Assembly: GCF_000187895.1 (NCBI RefSeq)
Contig: NZ_DS990122.1
Coordinates: 124,001 to 188,000 of the forward strand
DNA length: 64,000 nucleotides
Reading direction: 5' to 3'
Source of the DNA: Phocaeicola plebeius DSM 17135
GTDB lineage: Bacteria > Bacteroidota > Bacteroidia > Bacteroidales > Bacteroidaceae
In this document: positions 31,606-40,996 of the stretch, one piece after another
Numbering within the stretch: position 1 is the stretch's first letter
Layout of the letters: each line of letters begins with the position of its first letter
The notes under the pieces: generated by a model
Databases searched by the model: none
What the model was told of the DNA's origin: nothing
Seen by the model: only the letters and a program-made list of their open reading frames with translations
Made by a program: the position numbers and the translations under genes

Positions 31606-33002
31606 AAATAAGAACAATCTTATGCGCAATAGCTTGCTGGCTATGTGCTACTGCACAAGCAGATATTATCAAAGGAACAGTGAAAGGAGATGGAAAAGCG
31701 TTAGGAGAAGTAATTGTCACTGATGGCTTCTCATTTTCTGTCACAGATTCAAATGGGAACTATGCTATCGATTTAAATAGTAAAGCCGAATTCGTATATC
31801 TATTAACGCCTAAAGGATACGTGGCAGACTTTACTTCTGGAGTTCCACAATTCTTTCAACGAATAGATCCAAACAAGAAACAGTATAATTTCTCCCTACA
31901 AAAAATGCAGGGAGATCCAGAACGATTTGCCATGATTACCATGGCCGATACACAACTTGATACAGAAGCTGATACCAAACGTTTTTTTTCAGAAACACTC
32001 CCTGACATAAAAGAAACACTATCTCAATACTCAGGTATTCAGACTGCAGGTATCATCTTAGGAGATATTTCATGGGATGTCTATATACAAAATATGTCTT
32101 ATAAAGAATTCGCAAAACAATTAAACATACCTATTTATCCAGTCATAGGAAATCATGATTTTGATAAATACATGAATATTACTTCTAACGCTGATTTTGC
32201 TCATATTTACAAAGCAGAGTTCGGCCCTTTATATTATGCAGTACAACTTGGAGATGTGTATTATATCATTCTAAATAATATAAATTACTTTGGTAACAAA
32301 CGGTATAAGACGACATTGGAATTTGAAGATCAGATGAAATGGCTCGAGCTATTGCTTAACTGTGTACTTCAGCAAGATAAGCAACTAGTCATCGCAATGC
32401 ACGCTCCCATGAAACCATCTCCTGAACATCCACTCATCGATGGAGGGGAGAAGCTTATAAAAATGGTAATGAATAAATTTCAAGCAACCATTATTTCAGG
32501 TCATTATCACCGCAACTCCAACACTGATTTAGGAGCAGGTATTACAGAACATAATCTAGGGGCTGTTTGTGGAACATGGTGGAATGGAGACACGGGTAGT
32601 GATGGTTCACCTAACGGATACCAGGTATTTGAAGGAAACAAAAATAAAATCTCCTGGTATTATAAAGCTACAGGGCAAAAACGTAACTGGCAATTTAAAA
32701 CATACCCAAAAGGAAGTATTATGGAACGACCTAATGCTGTGGTCGCTAAAGTCTGGAACTGGGATAAAAACTGGCGAATAAGATGGTATGAAGATGAGAA
32801 ATTTATGGGAGACATGAAACAATTCTATTCCTACGATCCTGATTATTTGGCTCATTTAAATGGAAGAAGAGCTGTTGCAGACTACGAACCTGCAAGAACT
32901 AATCATTACTTTTCAGCAACACCTTCTATTACAGCAAAAAAAATAAAGATTGAAGTAACAGACTGTTTTGGAGAAGTTTACACGGAAGAAATATATTTAT
33001 AA
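31602..33002 (+). CDS. Calcineurin-like metallophosphoesterase (secreted)
   Basis: 466 residues from ATG 31602 (MKIRTILCAIACWLCATAQA, a signal peptide), overlapping the SusD stop as ATGA. It has an N-terminal beta domain (about 22-110), then metal-binding motifs MADTQ, GD (ILGDIS), GNHD (VIGNHDF), a lone His (IAMHAP) and GHYH. A C-terminal beta domain of the calcineurin-associated type follows. The first motif is D-x-Q rather than D-x-H. It would hydrolyse a phosphomonoester or diester in the periplasm or at the surface. Its presence in a glycan locus suggests a phosphorylated substrate, or phosphate scavenging. Confidence 0.85.
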   Translation: MKIRTILCAIACWLCATAQADIIKGTVKGDGKALGEVIVTDGFSFSVTDSNGNYAIDLNSKAEFVYLLTPKGYVADFTSGVPQFFQRIDPNKKQYNFSLQKMQGDPERFAMITMADTQLDTEADTKRFFSETLPDIKETLSQYSGIQTAGIILGDISWDVYIQNMSYKEFAKQLNIPIYPVIGNHDFDKYMNITSNADFAHIYKAEFGPLYYAVQLGDVYYIILNNINYFGNKRYKTTLEFEDQMKWLELLLNCVLQQDKQLVIAMHAPMKPSPEHPLIDGGEKLIKMVMNKFQATIISGHYHRNSNTDLGAGITEHNLGAVCGTWWNGDTGSDGSPNGYQVFEGNKNKISWYYKATGQKRNWQFKTYPKGSIMERPNAVVAKVWNWDKNWRIRWYEDEKFMGDMKQFYSYDPDYLAHLNGRRAVADYEPARTNHYFSATPSITAKKIKIEVTDCFGEVYTEEIYL

Positions 33003-33027
33003 TATCGTTTTAACATCTCTATCTTAT

Positions 33028-33068
33028 AACTCCTGTCAATATTCACAAACTGACAGGAGTTGTTTTAT
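33028..33068 (+). terminator. Terminator of the susC-susD-metallophosphoesterase operon
   Basis: An 11-bp perfect stem AACTCCTGTCA / TGACAGGAGTT is followed by GTTTTATTC, 26 bp past the stop codon. The rest of 33069-33195 is AT-rich and holds nothing I can name. Confidence 0.85.
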
Positions 33069-33195
33069 TCTAAATATCATACAAAGATTTACTTTGAATT
33101 CTACATTTAAAAGTACTCAAACGGATTATATCTCAAACCACCCTCGAAAAATTCGCTTCGCACGCCTCAAAAAAGAATAATTTCCAAATAAATCG

Positions 33196-33203
33196 TATCT
33201 TTG
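33196..33203 (+). promoter_or_regulatory. Putative -7 element for metG
   Basis: TATCTTTG matches TAnnTTTG, 42 bp upstream of the start codon. No clear -33 TTTG at the right spacing was found. I looked for a T-box or S-box leader and saw none. Confidence 0.55.
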
Positions 33204-33244
33204 CACATCGTAAGGTTGCAACTTAGAATAAACTATATACGTAT

Positions 33245-35287
33245 ATGGAAAAGAACTTTAAACGAACGACCGTTACATCGGCTCTGCCATACGCAAACGG
33301 TCCGGTCCATATCGGCCATCTGGCAGGGGTTTATGTGCCGGCCGATATTTACGTGCGCTATCTGCGCCTGAAAAAAGAAGACGTGCTCTTTATCGGAGGT
33401 TCGGATGAGCATGGAGTGCCCATCACTATCCGCGCCAAAAAAGAAGGCGTAACTCCACAAGATATCGTAGACCGTTATCATACCCTCATCAAGGATTCTT
33501 TCAAAGAGTTCGGTATCTCATTCGATGTGTACGGACGTACCTCTTCACCCACTCACCATCAGTTAGCATCTGACTTTTTCCGTAAATTGTATGACAAGCA
33601 TGAGTTCATCGAAAAAACTTCCATGCAATATTATGACGAGGAAGCTCACACATTCTTAGCTGACCGTTACATCACGGGAGAATGCCCTCGCTGCCATGCA
33701 GAAGGTGCTTACGGCGACCAGTGCGAGAAATGTGGAAGTACACTTTCTCCTACAGAACTGATTAACCCGAAAAGTGCCATCAGCGGAAGCCAGCCTGTCA
33801 TGAAGGAAACCAAACACTGGTATTTGCCACTTGACAAACACGAAGGCTGGTTGCGCAAATGGATTCTGGAAGATCACAAGGAATGGCGTCCGAATGTATA
33901 CGGACAGTGCAAGAGTTGGCTGGATATGGGGCTGCAACCTCGTGCCGTGAGCCGCGACCTTGACTGGGGTATTCCGGTTCCGGTAGAAGGTGCAGAAGGA
34001 AAAGTATTGTATGTATGGTTCGATGCACCTATCGGCTATATCTCTAACACAAAAGAACTGTTGCCCGATTCATGGGAGAAATGGTGGAAAGACCCTGAAA
34101 CACGCCTGATTCATTTCATTGGAAAAGATAACATCGTGTTCCACTGCATCGTATTCCCGGCCATGTTGAAGGCAGAAGGAAGTTACATCCTTCCAGACAA
34201 CGTACCTTCTAACGAGTTCCTAAACCTGGAAGGTGACAAGATTTCAACTTCACGCAACTGGGCAGTATGGCTGCACGAGTACCTGCAGGACTTCCCTGGC
34301 AAACAGGATGTTTTGCGCTACGTGCTGACTGCCAATGCTCCGGAAACTAAGGACAACGACTTTACTTGGAAAGATTTCCAGGCTCGTAACAACAACGAAC
34401 TGGTAGCAGTATACGGTAACTTCGTAAACCGTGCATTGGTACTGACTCACAAATATTTCGATGGGAAGGTTCCAGCTTGCGGTGAATTGAACGACTACGA
34501 TCATGAAACACTGAAGGAGTTTGCTGATGTAAAAGAAGAAGTAGAAAAACTGCTGAACGTGTTCAAATTCCGCGATGCACAGAAAGAAGCCATGAACCTG
34601 GCCCGCATCGGAAACAAATACCTGGCAGATACAGAACCATGGAAACTGGCTAAGACCGACATGGCACGTGTGGCTACCATCCTGAACATTTCATTGCAGT
34701 TGGTTGCCAACCTGGCCATTGCTTTTGAACCGTTCCTGCCGTTCAGTTCTGAAAAACTGCGCAAGATGCTGAACATGGAAAGCTTCGACTGGGAACAGTT
34801 GGGACGTACAGACTTGCTGGCAGAAGGCCATCAGCTGAACAAGCCTGAACTGTTGTTCGAAAAGATTGAAGACGACGTCATTCAGGCACAGGTAGATAAA
34901 TTGCTGGCTACCAAGAAGGCCAACGAAGCAGCCAATTACAAGGCTAATCCGATTAAACCGACCATTGCTTTCGAAGAATTTGAGAAACTCGACATCCGTG
35001 TAGGTACCGTACTGGAATGCGAAAACGTACCTAAGATGAAGAAGCTGCTGAAATTCAAGATTGCCGACGGATTGGAAAACCGTACCATCGTCAGTGGTAT
35101 TGCTCAGCATTACAAACCGGAAGACCTGGTAGGCAAGCAAGTGCTGTTTATCGCCAACTTAGCTCCTCGTCAGTTCAAGAACGGTCTGGTGAGCGAGGGT
35201 ATGATTCTCAGCGCAGAAAACTTTGACGGTTCACTGTCCGTTACTACTACTTTGAACGAAGTAAAACCAGGAAGCGAGGTAAAATAA
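33245..35287 (+). CDS. metG: Methionyl-tRNA synthetase
   Basis: 680 residues, the long form. HIGH is at 22-25. A zinc-knuckle region has CPRC and CEKC near 140-165. KISTS stands in for KMSKS. The anticodon-binding helical domain and a C-terminal Trbp111/EMAP-like tRNA-binding domain (about 575-680, [16 protein letters not shown]) follow. It charges tRNA-Met. It is upstream of and in the same direction as the glycan cluster; a hairpin without a T run separates them. Confidence 0.97.
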   Translation: MEKNFKRTTVTSALPYANGPVHIGHLAGVYVPADIYVRYLRLKKEDVLFIGGSDEHGVPITIRAKKEGVTPQDIVDRYHTLIKDSFKEFGISFDVYGRTSSPTHHQLASDFFRKLYDKHEFIEKTSMQYYDEEAHTFLADRYITGECPRCHAEGAYGDQCEKCGSTLSPTELINPKSAISGSQPVMKETKHWYLPLDKHEGWLRKWILEDHKEWRPNVYGQCKSWLDMGLQPRAVSRDLDWGIPVPVEGAEGKVLYVWFDAPIGYISNTKELLPDSWEKWWKDPETRLIHFIGKDNIVFHCIVFPAMLKAEGSYILPDNVPSNEFLNLEGDKISTSRNWAVWLHEYLQDFPGKQDVLRYVLTANAPETKDNDFTWKDFQARNNNELVAVYGNFVNRALVLTHKYFDGKVPACGELNDYDHETLKEFADVKEEVEKLLNVFKFRDAQKEAMNLARIGNKYLADTEPWKLAKTDMARVATILNISLQLVANLAIAFEPFLPFSSEKLRKMLNMESFDWEQLGRTDLLAEGHQLNKPELLFEKIEDDVIQAQVDKLLATKKANEAANYKANPIKPTIAFEEFEKLDIRVGTVLECENVPKMKKLLKFKIADGLENRTIVSGIAQHYKPEDLVGKQVLFIANLAPRQFKNGLVSEGMILSAENFDGSLSVTTTLNEVKPGSEVK

Positions 35288-35321
35288 CCTTTGCTCTCCT
35301 TCATTCTATTTTTACACACGC

Positions 35322-35358
35322 ACGCAGATTTCCGTTGATACACAACGGAGGTCTGCGT
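35322..35358 (+). other. Hairpin between metG and the glycan cluster
   Basis: ACGCAGA-TT-TCCGTTG, a 5-nt loop, then CAACGGA-GG-TCTGCGT: a 14-bp stem with one small internal loop. No T run follows, so it may be an imperfect terminator or an mRNA-processing stem rather than a clean transcription stop. I saw no promoter between it and the flippase start. Confidence 0.6.
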
Positions 35359-35381
35359 CGTCTGTTCCATAAGAAACAAGA

Positions 35382-36827
35382 ATGCCCGAAAACTCTTTAA
35401 AAGAAAAAACGGCCAAAGGATTGCTCTGGGGAGGAATCAACAACGGGGCCATGCAGGTGCTGAATCTGGCATTCGGCATCATTACTGCCCGTATCCTGAA
35501 CGACAGTGATTACGGAATGGTAGGGATGCTGAGCATTTTCTCACTGATAGCCGGTTCTTTACAAGAAAGCGGTTTCACCGCAGCGTTGGTCAACAAAAAG
35601 GAAATCAGTCACCAGGATTATAATGCGGTGTTCTGGTTCTGTAGTGGACTGAGTCTTACACTCTACCTCATCTTGGCCGGATGTGCACCACTGATTGCGG
35701 ATTTTTATCGTAACGACGAACTGATTCCACTGGCACGTTACTCATTTATCGGGTTCTTTATTGCCAGTCTGGGAATCCCTCACAGTGCTTACTTATTTCG
35801 CAACCTGATGGTGAAGCAGAAAGCTTTATCCAGTATCATTGCACTGGTGGTATCAGGATGCACGGGAGTAGCAATGGCTTTGTTAGGCTACTCTTACTGG
35901 GGTATTGCCACGCAAAGCATCGTATATGTATCTGCTATCAATCTGTGTTACCTGTATTTCTCTCCCTGGCGACCGACTCTCCAGTTTGATTTCCGACCGC
36001 TGAAAAGTATGGTCAGTTTCAGTAGCAAACTTCTGCTGACCAACATTTTCAATCACATCAACAACAACCTGTTTTCCATTATTTTAGGACGCTATTATTC
36101 AGAGCGAGAGGTCGGGCAGTTCAATCAGGCTAACAAATGGAATTTGATGGGGCACTCGCTGATTACAGGAATGGTAAGCAGCGTAGCCCTGCCGGTATTA
36201 CGCCAGGTAGCCGACGACAGCGAACGCCAGTGCCGCATTTTCCGTAAGATGCTTCGTTTCACGGCATTCATTTCTTTTCCGGTCATGCTTGGCTTGTCAC
36301 TTATTGCTCCGGAAATGATTACACTGACTATCGGAAGTAAATGGCTTCCCAGTGCCAATATCCTGCAACTGCTGGCCATAGGAGGTGCTTTCCTGCCCGT
36401 AACCAGCCTCTATACCAACTTGCTTATCAGCAAAGGAAAATCCAACTTGTTCATGTGGAATACCATCGCACAAGGAGTCAGCCAACTCGTCGTCATGTAT
36501 CTGCTTTATCCTTACGGCATACAGTGCATGATTAAAGTCTACATTGCCATCAACGTAGGCTGGCTGCTGGCATGGCACTACTTTGTGTGGCGTGAAATCA
36601 GACTGAGCCTTTTCCACGCCATCAAGGACGTGTTTTCATTTGGTCTCATCGCCGCCATTATCATGGCAGGAGTCTATTTCCTGACACGTTCCCTTACCAA
36701 CCTGTACCTGCTGATTACTGCAAAAATCTTATTGGCAGGAATTCTTTATCCTTTAGTTATGTGGTTGAGTGGTTCAGCCACTTTTAAAGAGGCCCTGAAC
36801 TATATCTTTAAAAAGAAACTATCCTAA
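35382..36827 (+). CDS. Lipopolysaccharide/polysaccharide flippase (MATE/MVF superfamily)
   Basis: 481 residues with 12-14 membrane helices. The opening TAKGLLWGGINNGAMQVLNLAFGIITARILNDSDYGMVGM is typical of the WzxC-like polysaccharide exporters. It would flip a lipid-linked oligosaccharide across the inner membrane. It is the first gene of the surface-glycan cluster and is 6 bp before the first glycosyltransferase. It is only distantly like the flippase beside ruvB. Confidence 0.88.
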   Translation: MPENSLKEKTAKGLLWGGINNGAMQVLNLAFGIITARILNDSDYGMVGMLSIFSLIAGSLQESGFTAALVNKKEISHQDYNAVFWFCSGLSLTLYLILAGCAPLIADFYRNDELIPLARYSFIGFFIASLGIPHSAYLFRNLMVKQKALSSIIALVVSGCTGVAMALLGYSYWGIATQSIVYVSAINLCYLYFSPWRPTLQFDFRPLKSMVSFSSKLLLTNIFNHINNNLFSIILGRYYSEREVGQFNQANKWNLMGHSLITGMVSSVALPVLRQVADDSERQCRIFRKMLRFTAFISFPVMLGLSLIAPEMITLTIGSKWLPSANILQLLAIGGAFLPVTSLYTNLLISKGKSNLFMWNTIAQGVSQLVVMYLLYPYGIQCMIKVYIAINVGWLLAWHYFVWREIRLSLFHAIKDVFSFGLIAAIIMAGVYFLTRSLTNLYLLITAKILLAGILYPLVMWLSGSATFKEALNYIFKKKLS

Positions 36828-36833
36828 CATAAA

Positions 36834-37811
36834 ATGACCGAAACAATGACATCCCCTACCGTAGCCGTAGTAATGTGTACCTACAATGGAGAAAAATACC
36901 TGCGCCAGCAACTGGATTCCATTCTGGCACAGACTTATCCCATTCAAGAACTGATTGTACAAGATGACTGCTCGACCGATGCAACCCTGGCCATCTTACA
37001 AGAATATGAGGCCAAAGTTCCTTTCATACAAGTCATTGAGAATACACATAATCTGGGATTCAATCTTAACTTCAAGACCGCCTGTATGCGGGCCACAGCC
37101 GACCTGATAGCTATTTCTGACCAGGACGATGTCTGGATGCCTGAGAAAATACAGAAACAAGTGCAGGCTATTGGAGATTACAACCTCTGTTTTTCCGCCC
37201 ATTTACGAGGAGAACGTATGGAAACGGCTCATATTGTCAGTTCACAATATGCGCCAGAAGCTTTATTGTTTGCAGGTATCGCAGGCCATACCATGCTTGT
37301 ACGCCGTGAATTCCTTCAAAGAGAAGAAATCTGGGTAGACAAGTTTTTCTATGACTGGAGTATTGCCGTCAGTGCCTACCTCTACGACCATCGGGGCATT
37401 GTCAAAGTAGACGAACCGCTTAACTGGCATCGCTCTCACGAAAACGAGGCTGCACTCAAACAAAACCTGGATTTGTTTCCCAAAAGCAAAAAAAAGCCGA
37501 CTTACCAGCCTTATCTGTATGGATTCAGGAACTACCGCAGACTCCAGCAAAAACCAAACTGGAAGCGGTTTTACACATTTGTGCGTGAGCATTCCGACCC
37601 CTCACTCTACCCGCTGCTACATCAGATGGCCACACTAATGCTAAAGAATGACGTGATTTCCTTGCTGAAGCTTTGCCGTCTGTGCATGAAACACCGCCAG
37701 ACAATTTATCCGGTAAAGGAAAAAGCACAAGGAATACGAGGTATGATTCGTGGATTTTTTTATCCGTTCATCTTCTCCTACCGTTGCTCTACTTTCGATT
37801 TAAAACAATAA
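36834..37811 (+). CDS. Glycosyltransferase family 2 protein
   Basis: 325 residues. The GT-A fold opens VAVVMCTYNGEKYL, with the nucleotide-sugar Asp in QDDCSTD and a DxD-like DQDDVW near residue 100. It is probably a rhamnosyl- or related transferase, as DQDDVW is common in that group, but the sugar cannot be assigned. ATG 36846 (MTSPT) is an alternative start. It acts on the cytoplasmic face of the inner membrane in the same pathway as its neighbours. Confidence 0.87.
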   Translation: MTETMTSPTVAVVMCTYNGEKYLRQQLDSILAQTYPIQELIVQDDCSTDATLAILQEYEAKVPFIQVIENTHNLGFNLNFKTACMRATADLIAISDQDDVWMPEKIQKQVQAIGDYNLCFSAHLRGERMETAHIVSSQYAPEALLFAGIAGHTMLVRREFLQREEIWVDKFFYDWSIAVSAYLYDHRGIVKVDEPLNWHRSHENEAALKQNLDLFPKSKKKPTYQPYLYGFRNYRRLQQKPNWKRFYTFVREHSDPSLYPLLHQMATLMLKNDVISLLKLCRLCMKHRQTIYPVKEKAQGIRGMIRGFFYPFIFSYRCSTFDLKQ

Positions 37812-37846
37812 AATATATGCTGTTCGCCTAGTTTTTAACATGCAAG

Positions 37847-37878
37847 CTTGGCTGAAAAAACGAGATTCACTAAGTTTG
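37847..37878 (+). promoter_or_regulatory. Internal promoter upstream of licD, overlapped by a dyad
   Basis: CTTG (37847-37850), a 20-bp spacer, then TAAGTTTG (37871-37878) is a good Bacteroides promoter match. The inverted repeat TTCACTA (37866-37872) / TAGTGAA (37886-37892) straddles the -7 box and start site, so a repressor could block it. It accounts for the 105-bp gap after the GT2 gene. Confidence 0.6.
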
Positions 37879-37916
37879 CAAAAAGATAGTGAATGCTGCT
37901 TAATTAAAAGATTTCC

Positions 37917-38804
37917 ATGAATACATGCTCCAGAAAATATACCCCGCAAGAGTTGGAACAGCTACATAAAGCTTTATACGAGATACTCGGTGAAATCGTA
38001 CGTATCTGCGAGAAGCATCAGATTCCGTTTTTCGTGATTGGGGGAACAGCCATTGGTGCGCTGTATGACAAAGCCATCCTTCCATGGGATGACGACATAG
38101 ACATTGGAATGAAACGGGAGGATTATAACCGCTTCCTGAAAATTGCTCCTCAGGAACTGGATTCCCGCTATTTTCTTTCATGGATAGAAACAGACCCGCA
38201 TACTCCTTACTACTTTGCCAAGGTTAAGAAGAATCACACCCTCTTCGTGGAAGGACTTTTTAAGAATGTACCCATGCACCAGGGTATTTTTGTCGATATT
38301 TTTCCTTTCGACCGCATTCCTGACAATCGCCGGCTGATGAAAGTCCAGCATGAGCTGGTCAAGTTCCTTAACTGCTGCCTGATTGGAAAAGAAGCCTGGC
38401 TTTGGAAGCATTGCCGCCCTTGTGAAATAGAAAACCCGACCAACCGGGGATTTATGGGATGTCTGGCCAACTATCTTATCGACGTACTCTTACCCAAAAA
38501 GACCATTTTCCGACTCCTGACAGGGGCACAAACGTTTTTCAATACACGAAAGACACGCTACTACAATAATGTCATGACCAAGACCGACCATGTGACAGAA
38601 GAAAGTCTGAACCAGTTGGAACCGGTGAAATTCGGTCCATTAACCCTGGCTGCTCCTCAAGGACTGGAAGGGTTTCTTCGGTACAATTACCCGAAACTGC
38701 ACCGCTTCAATGAAGAAGAGCAAGCACAAGTAGTTGATCACTATCCTGAAGTATTGTCATTCAATACGCTTGCAGAAGACAACGAAACGAAATCTCATTC
38801 CTAA
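37917..38804 (+). CDS. LicD family protein (phosphotransferase-type)
   Basis: 295 residues. The nucleotidyltransferase-fold LicD core is present: FFVIGGTAIGALYDKAILPWDDDIDIG (Gly-rich loop then DDDID metal site, about 40-67) and IFVDIFPFD near 121-129. LicD proteins transfer phosphocholine, phosphoethanolamine or other phospho-groups to surface glycans. No choline uptake or activation genes (licA-C) are adjacent, so a substituent other than phosphocholine is possible. It sits between glycosyltransferases, has its own promoter and is 14 bp before the next gene. Confidence 0.88.
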   Translation: MNTCSRKYTPQELEQLHKALYEILGEIVRICEKHQIPFFVIGGTAIGALYDKAILPWDDDIDIGMKREDYNRFLKIAPQELDSRYFLSWIETDPHTPYYFAKVKKNHTLFVEGLFKNVPMHQGIFVDIFPFDRIPDNRRLMKVQHELVKFLNCCLIGKEAWLWKHCRPCEIENPTNRGFMGCLANYLIDVLLPKKTIFRLLTGAQTFFNTRKTRYYNNVMTKTDHVTEESLNQLEPVKFGPLTLAAPQGLEGFLRYNYPKLHRFNEEEQAQVVDHYPEVLSFNTLAEDNETKSHS

Positions 38805-38818
38805 AACTACATAGTAAC

Positions 38819-39880
38819 ATGGAAAATTATATTCCTGTACACAGCACTCCGATTCAATATACCGGCCATCCATCACAAGTTGATGTAGCCGTATTGATTC
38901 TGTTCTTCAACCGGCCTGAGCCTCTTTCTGCCGTATTTGAACAGGTCAGAAAAGCACGTCCTTCCAAATTGTTTCTTTATCAGGACGGAGCAAGAGGGGA
39001 AAAAGACATGCCCGGCATTGTAGCTTGCCGGAAGGTAGTAGATGAGATAGACTGGGAATGTGAAGTATATCAATGGTACCAGGAAAAGAATTTTGGTTGT
39101 GACCCTTCTGAATATCTTTCCCAGAAATGGGCTTTTTCTATTGTCGAGAAATGCATCGTACTTGAAGACGATGATGTACCTTCCGTCAGCTTTTTTGCTT
39201 TCTGTAAGGAACTGCTCGACCGATATGAAAACGATAGCCGCATCTGCATGATTTCGGGAATTAACTACGACGAAATTACCCCAAACATGCCTTATGACTA
39301 TTTCTTCAGTACGGCATTTTCCATTTGGGGATGGGCCAGCTGGCGTCGTGTCATCGACCAATGGGATGAGCATTATAGTTTCCTGGATGATACGTTCAAT
39401 CTGCAACAATTGGAAGAATACATCAAGGAAAGAAAATACCAGAAGGAATTCATCGAGTTTTGTCGTCACCACCGGGAAAGCGGGAAAGCCTATTATGAGA
39501 GTATTTTCCATGCGGCCATGTTCTTCAATTCCGGCTTGAGCATTGTCCCCACCAAAAACATGATCAACAATTTGGGAGCCACAGCCGGTTCTACTCACTT
39601 TGGCGGAAGTAATAACCTACTGCCCAAAGGGTATCGGCGTATATTCACCATGAAGCGTTACGAACAGGAGTTCCCGTTGAAACATCCACGGTATATCATC
39701 GAAAATGTGGGTTACAAGAACCGCATGTTCCGCATCATGGCATGGGGGCACCCATGGATAAAAATCGGACGCTCTTTTGAAGAACTCTATTTAAACCTAC
39801 GCTATGGCAACTTCCAGCATATACGAAAATCATTAATTAACCGTATCAACAAATGGTTAGGACGCAACAAATGGCGCTAA
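38819..39880 (+). CDS. GT-A-fold glycosyltransferase (family 2-like)
   Basis: 353 residues. VAVLILFFNRPEPLSAVFEQVR opens a GT-A fold, with LEDDDVPS as the metal-binding acidic motif near 117-124 and FSIWGWASWRRVI further on. This pattern is seen in hypothetical glycosyltransferases of Bacteroides surface-glycan loci. Donor and acceptor are unknown. It lies 14 bp after licD and 12 bp before the next transferase. Confidence 0.78.
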   Translation: MENYIPVHSTPIQYTGHPSQVDVAVLILFFNRPEPLSAVFEQVRKARPSKLFLYQDGARGEKDMPGIVACRKVVDEIDWECEVYQWYQEKNFGCDPSEYLSQKWAFSIVEKCIVLEDDDVPSVSFFAFCKELLDRYENDSRICMISGINYDEITPNMPYDYFFSTAFSIWGWASWRRVIDQWDEHYSFLDDTFNLQQLEEYIKERKYQKEFIEFCRHHRESGKAYYESIFHAAMFFNSGLSIVPTKNMINNLGATAGSTHFGGSNNLLPKGYRRIFTMKRYEQEFPLKHPRYIIENVGYKNRMFRIMAWGHPWIKIGRSFEELYLNLRYGNFQHIRKSLINRINKWLGRNKWR

Positions 39881-39892
39881 TTTGGAGATAAA

Positions 39893-40969
39893 ATGAATTC
39901 AAAGCTCAAGATTTACTTCTACCATACCCGTCTTACACGGGAAAGTTATGAAGAATGGAAAGATTTCCGGTTTCCCGGACATATTCTTTATGGTCTGCCG
40001 TTATTAGAAAAACACGGCATTCAGTCTGTCATGCATCGGTATAAACCTTATGCAAACCGATGGAAACTGATGCTTTACACCACGAAGGAAATACTTTTCT
40101 GCAAAGAGAAATACGAAGTGCTTTACGGTACATCTTTCCGTGGACTGGAGTTGATTATCTTCCTACGGGCATTAGGGCTATACCGGAAACCGATTGTCGT
40201 ATGGCATCATACGGCATTACGTAAATCGCCCAATCGCTTGAAAGAGGCTATTTCCCGTTTCTTTTACCGGGGAATTGACCACATGTTTCTCTTCAGCCGT
40301 AAACTGATTCAAGACTCCATCGCAACCCATAAAGTCCCGGAGCACAAGCTGGAACTCATTCATTGGGGACCTGATTTAGCTTTTTACGACCACTTATTGA
40401 AAGAATTGCCCGCTGAACCACGTGAAGGTTTCATCTCCACAGGAAAAGAGAACCGTGACCTGAAAACCATGTTACAAGCTTTCTCACAAACGAATGAGAA
40501 TCTGGAAGTCTTTATTGCAGAAGAATGTGGTAACCTCAACTACAAAAAGATTGCCGACAAACTGACACTGACAGACAACATCTGCATTCACTATACCGAA
40601 GGGGTTATTCCTTATGAACTGGCCAAGAAAGTAGCACGAAAGAAAGCCATCGTCATCTGCTGTCTGGATTTTCCTTACACGGTAGGACTAACTACATTAG
40701 TGGAAGCGTATGCTTTAGGAATCCCTGTCGTTTGCTCTAAGAACCCCAATTTCGAAATCGACATAGACAAAGAAGGAATTGGTATCGCCGTGGAATATGG
40801 AGATGTAGAAGGCTGGGTAAAAGCCATCCGTTACCTGTCCACCCATCCGGAGAAGGCCAGAGAAATGGGAGAAAATGCCAGAAAGCTGGGAGAAAAACGA
40901 TTCAATCTGGAGATTTTCAGTAAGGAAATTGCCCAAAGACTGTTGCACATAAGTACAAAAAACTCCTAA
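39893..40969 (+). CDS. GT-B-fold glycosyltransferase (family 4-like)
   Basis: 358 residues. The C-terminal half has the GT4-like segment GLTTLVEAYALGIPVVCSKNPNFEI (E-x7-E-like region, about 262-285). The N-terminal half is divergent (FYHTRLTRESYEEWKDFRFPGH). It is a retaining-type GT-B enzyme judging by the C-terminal domain. The sugar is unknown. The internal promoter of the next gene overlaps its 3' end. Confidence 0.75.
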   Translation: MNSKLKIYFYHTRLTRESYEEWKDFRFPGHILYGLPLLEKHGIQSVMHRYKPYANRWKLMLYTTKEILFCKEKYEVLYGTSFRGLELIIFLRALGLYRKPIVVWHHTALRKSPNRLKEAISRFFYRGIDHMFLFSRKLIQDSIATHKVPEHKLELIHWGPDLAFYDHLLKELPAEPREGFISTGKENRDLKTMLQAFSQTNENLEVFIAEECGNLNYKKIADKLTLTDNICIHYTEGVIPYELAKKVARKKAIVICCLDFPYTVGLTTLVEAYALGIPVVCSKNPNFEIDIDKEGIGIAVEYGDVEGWVKAIRYLSTHPEKAREMGENARKLGEKRFNLEIFSKEIAQRLLHISTKNS

Positions 40970-40974
40970 CTTTG
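40942..40974 (+). promoter_or_regulatory. Internal promoter for the last two glycosyltransferases
   Basis: GTTG (40942-40945), a 21-bp spacer, then TAACTTTG (40967-40974), 22 bp before the start codon at 40997. It mostly lies inside the 3' end of the preceding gene. Confidence 0.55.
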
Positions 40975-40996
40975 CAGAAAAATTGAACGATACGCT

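Noticed and set aside
33069-33244. T-box or SAM riboswitch ahead of metG
   Set aside because: I saw no conserved T-box sequence, specifier loop or SAM-riboswitch core in this leader.
35288-35381. Invertible capsule promoter before the flippase
   Set aside because: The inverted repeat is a single hairpin (35322-35358) with only a 5-nt loop, not a pair of recombinase sites flanking a promoter, and no invertase is present.
38873-39598. Minus-strand open frame of 241 codons
   Set aside because: It is wholly antisense to the glycosyltransferase at 38819-39880, with no recognisable domain or start context.
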